Assembly (NCBI GenBank): GCA_028622995.1
Contig: JAJQJQ010000053.1
Span: forward strand, 806,001 to 870,000
Length of the DNA stretch: 64,000 bases
Reading direction: 5' to 3'
Source: Panagrolaimus kolymaensis
Lineage: Eukaryota; Nematoda; Chromadorea; Rhabditida; Panagrolaimidae
Each line of letters begins with the position of its first letter. Within the stretch, counting starts at the first letter, position 1. Shown in pieces: positions 46,058 to 58,555 of the stretch. Under the pieces are notes generated by a model. The model was not told the DNA's origin and searched no databases. It saw nothing but the letters and a program-made list of their open reading frames with translations. The translations under genes and the position numbers were made by a program.

Positions 46058-46712
46058 TTAATGTGAAGTCGTCATCAGTCTTGCATAGGCCAAAATCTCT
46101 TCGTCATCTTTTTCACCAATATCATCATAATTAGTGTTCATACGTTCATATTGACTTTTGGTTGATCCAGCTTCTTCAATGGTTGATTTTTTAACAAGTT
46201 GATCATGAGCATCGCTGTTTTCATCATTGATGTGCGCTAAATTCTTTGAATGTTGATCTAGTTCATCTTCATCCACTCTTTCGTCATGCTTACCAACGTC
46301 CATGGTTTCATCTTCTTCAGCAGGTTGAGCATGTCGTCTTCGTGGATTACGTTCGATGGTTTCTTGATTCTCGGCATTCTCACTTTAAAGATTTTCAGCT
46401 TTCTTTCACCTAAAATTAAAAAACGTTTTTTATCTTCTGTTTATTAAAGATTTAACTTACGCAGCAGCCAATGATCACACATCATTTGTGTCGTTTTCCC
46501 CTTTTGATGATTCTTCTTTAGCTTCAACGGTGTTATCCTTTTCTTTATCAGCATTTTCTTTTTCTCCATCTTTCTTCTAGATTTTCATCAAGTTCCATCG
46601 TTTCTTCAGAATCTTCGTCGCCTTGTGGATCAGTTTCATCATCGATGGCATATTCATCAACTGGAATCCAAAGTTGAAAGCATGTAATAATTTTATTAGG
46701 ATAAATTCGAAG
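46058..46712 (-). pseudogene. Frameshifted relic of an acidic (Asp/Glu-rich) protein
   Basis: Minus-strand segments: 46712 down to about 46565 (FQLWIPVDEYAIDDETDPQG, then SEETMELDENLEE), a one-base shift leading to GEKENADKEKDNTVEAKEE ending at a TGA, and a separate open stretch to 46058 (RNPRRRHAQPAEEDETMDVG ... EEILAYARLMTTSH). The pieces share an acidic style but cannot be joined without at least one frameshift and one stop. The motif LW-x-D/E-rich followed by MELDENL recalls the acidic linker of midasin (MDN1), but that is a weak composition-level match. Confidence 0.35.
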
Positions 46713-48099
46713 TTTTAAAAATCAGTTGATTGATTTTAGGATTTTCTTTTTCAAATTAAAAATTTTTATGGTGGCTCGAGTAAAGTAACAAAGTATCCAT
46801 TTAGCCAAAAAAAAATTGAAGGTTCACAAATTTTTGAAAACTAAAAAACAAAGTTTGTTTGTTTGCTGAAGTTTGAGAGAAATAGCACCTTTTTTGTGTC
46901 TATTATTTTTTTTAGTAACTACCATGAACAATCATCGATCACCGCTAAAACCTTTAATATCGTAAATACAGCAATGCAATGAAACCCATTAGGATTAAAT
47001 TAATCTCAGATAATGTTTGTACTTTTACTAAAAAAAATTTCATGCTTTCGAAACATTTTTTTACGTCATTTTTTTCTTTTCTTCTTGTATACCAAAAACC
47101 AGCTGGTAGTTGCTTCATGCCCTCTTCTAACCAATTCGAAAAATTTTTACTTCTCTTAAAAAAGAATGTACTTACTTAACTTCTCTTTTTATCCATCATC
47201 CATCCTTTTCTGCTCTTTTACATGTTTCCATTTTTGCTTTCACCGTTATTTTTTAGCTTTGCAAAAACAACGTCAAAAAGAGATTTGGTTTTAGAATTAA
47301 TAAAAGCAACAATGTTTTTTTTGCAAGCAAATGGATTTTTTACTGTCTAATATTTTTATCCCTTTCTTCCCAACTCATTGGCGGCTTACTTAATTTTTTG
47401 AACCTTTAATTTCCATCAAATTAATAACTATTTTTTGTTTTAAAAAATATGTGGAGATTTCTCTTTTTGTTGTTGATAACATTTTTTCCGAACACGAGAT
47501 TTTTCTTTCCCACTTTTTTATTGCTCTTGTCTATGGACATTCTCCTTTCTTTCTTTTTTTTGCTCCTAGCTCCCATGTGATCGATAGGCATTCGTTCGTT
47601 CATTCGGGTGGTTCTTTTTTTTTGTTTTTGATGTCACAGAGTTTTTGTCAAGCTGCTCTGCTGCTGCATTTGCTTCCTTGCTGCTGGCTGACTCAGCAGC
47701 AAAAAATGTACACACAAAACATTCTCGAATGTACTCTCTCTCCTTTTTATATGTATCCCAGTATAAATGTGTGCATCCATCCATGTCTTTCCAACAAAAA
47801 ATTTGTACCATATAAAAATGTCCTTCTCTCTCTTGTTTTTCTTTTACTTTGCGTCTTTCATCAGCAGCTTTTTTTATTTTTTAAAAAGAAACTTTTTTTT
47901 TTGCTTTTGCTTGGCTGTCTTTTCTTTGCTGCATTAATACCATACGCACACGTCAACTAACACAACCAATATCAGTTTTTTTTCTTTCTCATCCTTTTTT
48001 TTTGCGCATCATCTTTCGTTTTTTCTTTCATTTTTTTTATCCGTTCAAAGTTTATGTTTTCGTGTGTGTTTTCCAACTTTTTAACAATCATATTTTTCA
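46713..48099. other. Pyrimidine-rich upstream region of the OSER1-like gene
   Basis: About 1 kb of strongly T/C-biased plus-strand sequence (47.2-48.1 kb) holding long chance open frames. Bias and position suit an outron/promoter. No gene recognised. Confidence 0.4.
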
Positions 48100-48100
48100 G
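48094..48100 (+). promoter_or_regulatory. Candidate trans-splice acceptor of OSER1-like gene
   Basis: tttttcag ending at 48100 lies 19 bases before the ATG at 48120, after about 900 bases of pyrimidine-rich DNA with no upstream exon. This fits spliced-leader addition but is untested. Confidence 0.45.
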
Positions 48101-48119
48101 GGTTAATAACATAAACTCA

Positions 48120-49368
48120 ATGAATCCACAGAATATTGAAGGCGCATTTTCAATTGCAAGAAGTTATGCTCCAAGTGCTTCATCATCAACAGAAAGTTAT
48201 GAACTTACACAGAAATTAGAAAATTTAACTCTTCAAAATGGTGGAATAACTTGTGGAAATGATAAGAATGTTAGCAACGATGGTAATTGGAACTCAATGT
48301 CGACAACAACAACATCGGTAAAAGAAATGTCAAATTGTTCTGCAAGTTGTTCTCATACTCCTGTTCTTGGAAATGTCATCAACTCACATGATTTGTAAGT
48401 TGCTTTTATTACATGTTGAAAAAAGCTTTGGTGGCTGGGGAATATATTAAAGTGTAAATATTCAGCAACTTTTTTATGTACTTTTTTGGTTATTGCTTAC
48501 TTTTAAAGTTCGTTCTGTAAGAAGAATTGCTACTTTTACATTTTCTAAGCTTTTTATAGTTGCAAAACATTGAGAAGAAGGTTGCTTAACATATTCAGTT
48601 TAATAATGCCATTTCCTTTTCCTTGCTTTTCTGCCTGCAAACAATAAACGTATCATATGTTAATTTTCCCTTGAGATTTACTAATTTCAAAGTATGAAGA
48701 ATGTAAGCATTGTCATTTTTTACTTTTTTGAACGTGAGAAAAGAATGGGGTAAGTCTAGTCAAAAGTTTGGGAGAAACTAGTTCGGTATTATGTGTTTGA
48801 AGTTAGAGAAACTTTTCAAATGCTTTACTAGATAAAAGGCTTTTACCTCTTAAACAGTATTCGTTCATTTGCTAATGTTCATATTTTTAGACCTCGTCCA
48901 AAACGCTTTCGACTTCATTCAACTCGACGTCCTGATTCTTCAATTCCTCGAAAATCTCTTGATTTTTCATCTGTTCGTAAGAAGACTCAAACGAAGCCTT
49001 TATCATCACATCTTCGACCAAGAGCAACATCAATAGGAAGTCATCAACTATCTCAAGGAAAATTTGGTGCTGCATGTCGATCATTGCATACATTTGCTGT
49101 TCGTCGACGAAAATCATTCTCAGTGTCATCAATTGAAATAGAAGAACCAGATGCAACTTCTTCCATGACAAGCGAACCTTCAGAAAGATCACCAAATGTT
49201 CAACAACAACAGAAAGGATGTGGTCAAGAAGTTTCATCTCCAGATGTTCCGGATTATGATTATCCTGTTATTGAAAATGGTGAAATCGATGAGCTTGCAG
49301 AATATTTTGGTTATTTCGTCAATGTTAATCGAAAGATGTCTGCTTTAGCTGAATCCATGTATGTATGA
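48120..49368 (+). CDS. OSER1-like oxidative-stress-responsive Ser-rich protein
   Basis: Exons 48120-48394 and 48891-49368, in phase, give 250 residues. Most is low-complexity Ser/Thr/Gln/Arg sequence (YAPSASSSTESYELTQ, RPKRFRLHSTRRPDSS, RRRKSFSVSSIEIEE) with basic nuclear-localisation-like runs. The C-terminus is conserved: ENGEIDELAEYFGYFVNV and NRKMSALAESMYV, which lines up with the end of vertebrate OSER1 (DVTIEDL-x-x-Y-x-x-YYLYIPKKMS-x-MAE-x-MY). OSER1 is a small intracellular, stress-induced, FOXO-responsive protein linked to oxidative stress resistance. Its molecular mechanism is not settled. The intron of 496 bp is large for this window. Confidence 0.8.
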
Positions 49369-50153
49369 ATATACTTTCTGTTCTCTTGGTTACCTTTCAT
49401 GATGGCATACAACTCAGGTGCATATATTCTTTCTTTAAATGTTATTTTATTCTTTGCTTTTGTTTTTTTTTGCTGTGGATTGTTGCTAAAGTGTTTTGCT
49501 ATGTATCTTACTTTAGCAACTTTCGTCTTTACGTCAACTTGCAAATTTAATATTTTTACCCGTGATAAATTGTATTGTTTTTCTTTTTTTCTATTATTTA
49601 CTCTTTGTTAGCAATCATTGTATGTAATGATTTTTCTTCTTGTTTAATAAAAGTTTTATTCGTTAATTGTCTCTTTTTTATTGGCTTTTTATTTTCTGCT
49701 TTATTATTTCATATGTTGTTTTTTTTTCGCAACTATGAGGAGCGATATCAAATTAGTGATTTAGTATGAATAAGAATTTATGGTACTCAGCCTTATGAAA
49801 GACAAAAATAATGCAGTTTAGTATTGAAAGCAAGAGTTGGGTTTAGTAAATCGGAACTTTGGTTGGTTGTTTGAGGGTCATTTCTGTTTGGTTTATTGGC
49901 TGGACTTTGTTCAAACCCTTGACTTATTTTTTCTGAATCTTATGCTGATCGTGCGTGCAACCAAGCTTGAGTAACTCTGCTTTTTTGAAAAATACATACA
50001 AATATAAAAATTCACCGGTATTGGAAGCATAGTTTTTACAAAAAAAGTTTTGAAAGATTATGGAAGCATATGAGATTATTTTTGTTGTGTTTGTACATAC
50101 TTTTGTTTTTGCACCAAAAAATTGGAAATGAAAGAAAAAAATAAATAAAAATT
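49369..50153. other. Convergent intergenic
   Basis: 3' flanks of the OSER1-like gene (plus) and of trp-4 (minus). T-rich first half; no gene recognised. Confidence 0.45.
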
Positions 50154-53100
50154 TTAATCAGTTGAAGTTCGAGTTTTTCCTGTCATTTGATAATACATTT
50201 CAACAATTCTATTCCATTCAATCACAGATTCTAATGACATATTTTGAATATTACCCGATTCTTCATTTTGTGCAATGTCTGAAAAAATAATATTTTTTTT
50301 TGTTGGATTTCGACAAAGAGCCAAGAATTGGGATTTATGTGGAAAGAATAATAGCTTTCATGAAAAAGCAAGCTAAAGGTTTCCTTTATTTTATGTAAGA
50401 CTTTTTTGGGGTTAGAAAATTTTCTAAAGCTTTGAAATTTTTTTGGTAAGCTTTGGTACTTACCATCATCTTTTTCATCCATTCTTAATGTGGGTGAAAC
50501 CCTTCCTTGTTGGCCATTCATAGAAAAGGCATCGATGTTTTCTTCATACCTCAAATCTTGTTGGGCTTTTTGGGAGCATACTCTCACTAAAAATTTGATT
50601 AATTTAATTTGCTTCATTAAATCAAAATTTTTAAAGAAGGATTATTCGAGAAAGACAAGAAAAAGGAAGCTTACATTTATTTCGATATGCAACTTTTAAA
50701 ACTATGTAAAGTTTAGTCAACATATTTATTGGTGATGGAGTTGCAGATCGTTTATTCATTTGTCGAATTAACATTGCTCTACCAAATTTCCATTCTTTAT
50801 CTGATTGAGCTTGAATCCTTTGATATGTATCTGACATCATAGCAATTAATAAATTAATTAACACCTTAAAACATATTTTTGTTATTTGTTTATGTCTCTT
50901 TGGTGGGTGGAGAGTAACTCACAATTAAAGTAACCATCATATAAATTCCAAAAAGTAATTTTAATACAATTTTAGCAAAATCTGGTACTAAATGCAATGG
51001 TGGCATATTATCAGGTTCAACGAGACCAAAAAGGGAAAAGAAAAGCATTTCAAGGGTTTGTCCAGGAGAAGCAAGGCGCATAAGTTCAGCGCTGTCTTCA
51101 TCAACAGGTTGATAGGCAGGCTGAAAAAAGGGTAAATGGATGAAAATTTTGAGATTCACTCAGATTCGAATAACGTGTTGCTTGAGAGCAACAAAAAAAA
51201 GTAAATATGAAAATTTTGAAATTTTTGCTTCATCTTGAAAATATTTTTAGTTTTGAGGCTCCATAACTTACTTGAAAGATGGATGTTACATGAAGAGTAA
51301 AACCCGCAACGAATAACATTAAAATAACTAAAAATCTTGTTAAATCATACATTAAATCTCGAATAATAATCGCCCATGGACCAAATAAATGATGAACAGT
51401 TAAAAAATCTAAAAATTCCACAAATGCAAATAACAACGCAAAAGCTAAGAGTTGATTCTTTAAATAAAGCATAGTTCTAGCAAAATGCATTTTTTCATCA
51501 TTATCCAAATGTGTTAAATATACAGCTGGAAGTAAAAAAGCCAAAATATGTACTGCAATTGCAATAGCAGCAAGAATTAAAATTAATACTTTAACTATGC
51601 CTAAACCAGATCCACCTCCAACATTAGTAAGTTCAGAAACGAGATTCCCAGATAACCAAAGGAGAAGAACCCATTCCACGGGATTAGGCATAATCGAAGT
51701 TACTTCATACATTTTATGTGTAATATTTAGGACCACAACCGTTAATAAAATGGTGAAATAAACATGGGAAACAACGTGGCAAACAAATTTAATGATTGGA
51801 GCCCTTCCTAAAAAAAGAAAAGGTAATGAATGGAAATTAATCAACGAACAAATGGGTTCCAAGAAAAGTAAGTATTTTCATTCAACAAAAAATCTCTTCA
51901 AAAAGATCAGTTTTTTTGTTTTATTTGCAAATTTTCCAGAAAGATTTAAGTTTTTAACAAACAATTACATAAACTTTTTTTGATATTATTACTTTGGATT
52001 TTGACAAAACTAATCCACTTTTTTTTTAAATGTTGTCATAAATCATTTTTGTTTTGAAGAAGAAAAAGGAAGCCTGTTTTTTTTTGGCTAATCCACTTAC
52101 AAAAAAAAATATTTAAAGATGGAAATTTTTAATCTCTCTAAAAACAAACTTACCAATTCGACTATCAAGTGGTAGAGAAAAATAAAACCATGCTGGTGGA
52201 CAAATAAATACCAAAATAGCGAATGCAAGAAATTTCCAAAATGACCATTCCACTCTACCCGTCCATATTTCGGTTAAATATCTTTGAACTGATGCATAAC
52301 TAACTACTTCTTTTTGTTCATTTTCTATTAACACATCCAAAAGTGGGCGGCCTCGATGATCTTTAGCTTTAAGTAATAAAGCGGCATTATATTCTGATGC
52401 TGTAATACTCAATAATTCCACTGCCATATTTTCAGCATATACTGCAACATTAGATAAATCTTTAGCTCGTTCTTTTTCTTTTTCAGACATATCTCGATAA
52501 AGTGCAGATAATTTTACAGCGGTATCAATGGGTGCAGGAGATTGAAGAATGAATTCTTGAAGCGGTTCATTATCATTACCTTTTCCACAAACCATTAAAT
52601 CAAAAATAAATTTTCTATCTTCCATTAATTGATGAGTATCATGCTTTTGTTTAAGTAAAAATCTCAAACAATCTATGTGGTTATGAGCCGCCGCAAAACA
52701 AAGAGGTACTTTGCCTTCTTTAGTTTCAGCTTGAGCGTCTGCGGAAGAATTAACAAATAATTTTACAACATTTATATGTCCGGCTTTTGTTGCAAAATGC
52801 ATTCCCGTCCATCCATTTTGATCCATAACATTTATATTTGATCCTTGGGCAATTAATAAACTAACCATTTCATAATGTCCATTCATTGCAGCTAAATGTA
52901 ATGGAGTCCTTCCACGCCAATCTTTAGCATGTTGTTGTTGAGTGGAACGAGAAAGCAACATTCCCACAACTGCAATATGGCCTTGTTGAGCAGCTAAATG
53001 AAGGGGAATGACATTCTAAAAAAAATTGGGATTGTAGTTTGTAAGATTAAGTAATTAGGTTAATAAAAAAAAGCGAACCATTGTGGTTGAAGTTGCATCA

Positions 53101-56100
53101 ACTTGTACTCCTTGATTTAGTAACATTCGAACAAGGGAATCATGACCTGATTGAGCAGCTAAATGAAGGGGAGTTAAACCATACTAAAAAATATATATTT
53201 ATTTTTAAGATTCTCAATTACAGAGATGAAAGAAAAGTTCAACTTTATTGCTGTTGTGCGCCATCTCAAAGTAAAAACTAATAAAGCTATGTACGTTGCA
53301 AGAAAATTGAACTAATCCTTTATGACAAAAAACAAACCTCTGTAGCAAATTCTTTTACAACCAAATGATTATATATTGGTGGTTCGGATCTTACACTAGC
53401 TGGAACATGTTTAACCATTTCATTAACGAAATCACTTTTTCCATAATATGCGGCAATGTGTAATGCATTTAACCCAGTCTAAATCCATGTTTATAAAAAA
53501 AGTATTTGGAAGTTTTTTGATGTTACCTTTTTGCTGCATCGCTTCCATAAAGTTTTATCAAAGGCTTCTAAAATAGCAACATGACCATTTTTAGCTCCAA
53601 GATGTAAAGCGGACATGCCATGCTAAAAGTTCAAAGAAAAAATTAAAGTTGATTAAATTTTTGGATTTGAGAATTTTTTTGTTAATAAACTTACAGCATT
53701 TTCATCTTCAGGATTTGCACCATTTTCAAGTAAAATTTTTACAATATTTTTATGCCCTCCTGCAGCAGCCATATGAAGGGTTGTAGCTTCCATGGTTTTG
53801 GTTTTAGCATGAATAACCATGGCTTTATCAATCATCATTAATTCTTTTACGACGGCTAAACTTCCTTTCATTGCAGCGATGTGAGCACAAGTAAAACCAT
53901 TTTGATCGATGGCAGTTAACACCGCTCGATTATTTTGTTTCATTTTAAGGAAAAGTTTTACAACATCAGGGAAATCATTTTCAGCTATAAAAAATTAGTA
54001 GTTGCGAAATTAAGAATTTGTTCTTGGGATGAAAATTTTGCTATCCAATGAGCTTACCTGCTAGATGCAAGGGTGTTTGACCTTTATCATCTCTTGCATT
54101 GGGATTGGCTCCTAATGCTAGCAAAGTTTGTGAAACCCCAAGTTGACCATATTTTGCAGCAAAATGTAATGCAGTTTGAATATCCAATGTTATCGCTTCT
54201 AAACTAGCTCCATGATCTTGAACTAATACATTTACAACTTTAACATGGCCATATTGAGCAGCAAGATGAAGAGGGGCTTCACCATTTTTAGCTTTACTAT
54301 TTACAAATGCTTTATATTGTAATAACATTTGAGTTAATTCCACATGTCCATTTGCTGCAGCAAGATGTAAAGCAGTTCGACCATTTTCATCAAAAACATC
54401 TATTCGAGCATGATGTTGAAGTAAAATGTTTGCTACTCCTGCATGTCCTCGAGCACATGATTCAAGAAGGGGTGACCAACCATTCTAAATATTAGTAATT
54501 TTGGAGGATATTTTAAAAGAAGATAAAACAAACCTTAGATTGTTTATTTTGTACAATTTGAACTAAACCTGCACCAATTTTATTAACCATTGAAAGTAAA
54601 ACTGATTCATTTCCCGATCTGGCTACTAAATGCATCGCTGTTTCATTATTCTAAAATATCATTTTTAATTTTAGTTTGTCTTTTATCTCTTTAGTTTTAT
54701 AAATAAAAGCCAAAAGTAATAAAAATTTTTCTTGCAACAACGAATGAAGCTCAATTTTTTTTACTTCCGCTGAAACTCTAAGATTCATTTTTTGTGAATT
54801 GAAGAAGAAGAAAATGAAGCTGCATGACAGAATTTTTTTTGTTTGAAACAGATATAAGTTTATAACTTTCTCCCATACATATTCCATTTTTCGAACTTAC
54901 CGTAAATGTTTGAATTTCACATTGTCCACCATAATCGATTAAAGTGCTAATAAGTTTTGCATCTTCATGAGCGGTATCAGCTAAATCCGTTTGAATTTGA
55001 GCTGCATAATGGACCGCTGTTAAACCTTCATCAGTTTTAGAATTAACATAATCTGCCACATCTTCTTTAGATACTACACCTTCCAAATGTTTTAATATTA
55101 ATTCCACAGCTTCACAATGACAAAATTTAGCTGCCACATGTAAAGGAGTTTCTCCACCATTACTTTTAAATCTTGGATCCGCGCCTTCATAAAGAAGTAA
55201 TTTAATCATTTTAGAATTACCACTTTTCGCTGCAATATGTAATGGAGTTTGTCCATCGGTTTGAGTTACATTAGGTTGAGCTCCAGATTTCAGCAACATT
55301 TGGGCACATTCTGTATTTTCTCCAGGTAATGAAGCAGCAACATGAAGGGCTGTTTCACCTATATTTCCACCATGAACATGAACATCCGCTCCAAAACCAA
55401 GTAAAGTTTCCACTACGCTTGCTTTCCCTGATTGAACCGCCACATGAAGAGCCGTGTAATTATCTTTCGTTTTAATATCAACATTAGTACCACGAGCAAT
55501 AAGCATTTTAACGACATCATTAAACCCCGCAGCTGCAGCAGAATGCAATCCCAAAGCTCCACGTTTATTTGGCATATAAAGTGGAACTCCACGTTTAAGA
55601 AATACTAAAGCTGTATCAGCGTGTCCACTCAAAGCAGCAATATGAAGTAAAGTTGAACCATCTCGAGTTCGTGAACGAATGGATGAACCAAATTTATCTA
55701 TCAATGCTTCAACTGTGTGAGTATGGCCTTTTTCTGCAGCTACATGAAGGGGAGTTTTTTCATCCTGCAAAAAATGTAATAATTTTTAAAAATAATATTG
55801 TTTCACCTTTACAGATACCTCTTTTTTTAGTTTAGAAATTGTTCCCTCAAACTATGTACTTACTTTATCCATAATATTTGCATCAGCTTTAAGTTTGTAC
55901 ATTAATTTTAACATTTGTTCATCACCCTTTTCCGCCACTTCATGCAAAGCGGTTCTACCGATTTTATTTTTTTCATTTACATCCCCATCCCCTCCAGCTT
56001 CAACGATAGTTTTTAACATATTAAAATTTTTTTGTGCTGCTAAATGTATTGGTTTATTTCCATCTGCATTTGGAGAATGAATTTGATCAATCGCATCATA

Positions 56101-58555
56101 ATGAAGGAGTAATTGTGTGACGGGAATATTATCCGCTCGAATTGCATAATGTAATGGAATATTTTTCTTTTTATCTTCTGCTAATCGAAGTTCGGGATTA
56201 GCTTTTAATAAAATTTGAACTATTCCTATTGCTCGATTTGAATGCCTTTGGCATGCATAATGAATTGGAAGTTTACCATCCGTCTAAAAAATTAAAAAAA
56301 TTGATAAAAGAAGAATTTAAATTTAAAGAAATTCCATAAAGAGCAAAAAAAGATTTACCCCTGCAGATTTTTTTAAATCCAATTTTTTATCCATTAATTT
56401 TCTAACCATCTCTTCTGTGCCATATTTAGCAGCGATATGTAATGCTGTCATTCGATCCTAAAATTTCATAGTTTTATTTTCCACGTTTGCAATCAGGGAT
56501 GAGCGGAAGTAACTATTCCTTAAACGGAAGGAAGCGGAAACGGAACTGAGGCAGTTCCGTAAAAGCGGAAACGGAAGCGGAAATATAAATTATTTTCTAC
56601 GGAAGCGGAAACGGAAACGGAAGTGAAAAAAGGGAGGAATTCCGCGGAAACGGAAACGGAAGCGGAAATTTTTTTATTTTTTAAAATTTGCTTTCTAAAA
56701 TTTTTCTTTTGAAATTGACTTCTTAATGCTAAGAGTTTAATATATTGTTTTCTCTTTAAAAAAATTTAACTTTTAGTTAAAATGAATAGGCTAAAAGCTT
56801 TTAATAAAAAATTCACAAATGTTTTTAAACTTTTTGATATCATGTTATTGTAATTAGTATAGTTTTATGCTCACTCCTATTTGCAATGTATCATAGAAAC
56901 GAAAAATATACATGTGGTTGCTCTTTGAATGCTTATGAGATATTGGTTAATTATTTCTGATTAATTTGAATGAAAGAGATTTTCGAAGTTTTTTGACTTC
57001 AAAGAATAATAATTGATAACAATTAACACTCAAACAAGCATGTTTGCGGCTTTTTTAGCAACATTTAAACCGTGTAAGTATAAAAATTAGGTATAAAAAA
57101 GTTGGTAAATAAAAAAATTCACACCAAAAGGTGAAGTTTTCTGTAATATTTCTGTGAAAAAATAAAGCACTTCCGTTTAAGATTTCCGCTATTTTTACAG
57201 CGGAAGCGGAAACGGAAACAGAAATTTAAATATTTTTTTACGGAAGCGGAAACGGAAACGGAAGCAAAAAAACTACGGAATTCCGCGGAAACGGAAACGG
57301 AAGCGGAATTCCGCTCATCCCTGTTTGCAATCCTAACACAAACTAACCTTGGTTGTTGCAAATAAATCCGCTCCAGCTATAAGCATTTTTTCGATGATTG
57401 AAATTTTTGATGCTTTTATTGCTAATAACAAAGGCGTATAACCATTTTTATCAGTCATAGAAAAATCCAGCCTTTTATTTAGTTTTAATAATTCTTCCAC
57501 TTCATCCCATTTTTGCTTTTTAACCAAATATAAAATTTTTGTGGATGGATCAATTCGAGTGAGGGATTCAAGATTGAAAAGTTCTTCCAATTCAGCTTCA
57601 ATTTCATCATCCGATGAAGTTGGAGAAAATGGACTAAAAAGCAGATTAAAATTGATTTATTTTGCTTCACGAAAAAAAGAATCAAGAAAAGTTTCAAGCT
57701 TTTTTTGGTTTCATGAACGAAAAACTTAAAAATTGCTGAAAATCATTTCACTATAAATTAATTCTTTTTTGCGATTAACTAATCAACTTAAAAACTTTTT
57801 TTAGTTTTAGTTAGAAATTTAAAATTAACGAACCTTGCTTTAGCTATAGCAGTTCTTCCATCACCGGTGACTGAACTAAAATCTGGATGAACTAATGAAA
57901 TCGAATGGGATCTTGAAATAGAAGGTCTTCCTGAATTAGGTTGAGATAGTTTTGTTTCAGCGAGGGATTCTCTTGTAGAAAATCTTAATAATGCTCTACC
58001 AAGAATTCCACTACCATATTCATATGGTTCATCGGTTCCAGATATATCTCCTTGAGACATTCGACGTTTAAGAGTTTTAGATTTTCTTCTTTTTTCTGCT
58101 CCTCCTTCTCTTGATAAAGTTCTTGCTCGCTTTCGACCAAGCAGCATAGTTCCAAGCATTCCACTTCGACTTTCTTCATCCGATGAATCCACAACATATT
58201 GTTGACTTCTTTCCAATGGTGGTTTATTAGATTTTGTTTTTAAAGGTTTTGTTGTTGTTAATGGATTTTCAGTATTTGAAACTTCGTAAAATCCCGGAGG
58301 ATCAAGTGGCGGAAAAGATTTAGCTTGATTTGGTTGATTTAAAGCTAAACTCAATATTCCTCTTCGCTGTCGATATTCAAGTTCTTCTGGACTATAATGG
58401 GACGCACGACTCGTGGATGGGTTATTGAAATGATTGGCGAGAGGTAATGGAGGAAGTCGAGGAGGTGGTAATGGAACAGCTCCAGGTAAATCCACCAAAT
58501 CATCTGGTGGCGTTTGATGTCGTAATGCTTGAGCAAGAATACCTTTTCGATCCAT
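50154..58555 (-). CDS. trp-4: TRP-4/NOMPC ankyrin-repeat mechanosensory TRP channel
   Basis: Seventeen minus-strand exons, all in phase: 58555-57834, 57633-57348, 56457-56359, 56283-55864, 55764-54901, 54650-54534, 54484-54058, 53984-53695, 53622-53527, 53478-53338, 53183-53079, 53015-52154, 51807-51272, 51120-50923, 50864-50675, 50586-50464, 50278-50154. About 1,870 residues, close to C. elegans TRP-4 (about 1,900). Layout: about 240 residues of Pro/Ser-rich N-terminus with repeated RKGILAQAL/RRGILSLAL/GSGILGRALL boxes, then nearly thirty ankyrin repeats (TPLHVAAEKGHTHTVEALI is typical), then six TM helices, pore region MLFFSLFGLVEPDN, TRP-box region with EWKFGRAMLIRQMNK, and a short tail. 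The family member forms a mechanically gated cation channel in dopaminergic and other neurons. A hAT-like element sits in intron 2. No inactivating lesion was found. Confidence 0.95.
56494..57323. mobile_element. Non-autonomous hAT-like element inside trp-4 intron 2
   Basis: An 830-bp insertion with perfect 15-bp terminal inverted repeats (cagggatgagcggaa at 56494 and its complement ending at 57323), flanked by an 8-bp target duplication tttgcaat (56486-56493 and 57324-57331). CAGGG ends and 8-bp duplications are hallmarks of the hAT superfamily. Both subterminal regions contain many copies of ggaaac/ggaagc (for example acggaagcggaaacggaa) in the same orientation, plus ggaattccgcggaa palindromes. 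The centre is AT-rich and non-coding. No transposase, so it depends on an element elsewhere. It lies between exons 2 and 3 and does not disturb splice sites. Confidence 0.9.

Noticed and set aside
47451..47960. 169-codon plus-strand open frame
   Set aside because: Composition is dominated by Phe/Leu/Ser from T/C runs, with no family match. It lies in the pyrimidine-rich leader of the OSER1-like gene.
48887..49237. 116-codon antisense frame over the OSER1-like exon 2
   Set aside because: Opposite-strand shadow. The plus-strand frame has the conserved C-terminal module and proper splice sites.
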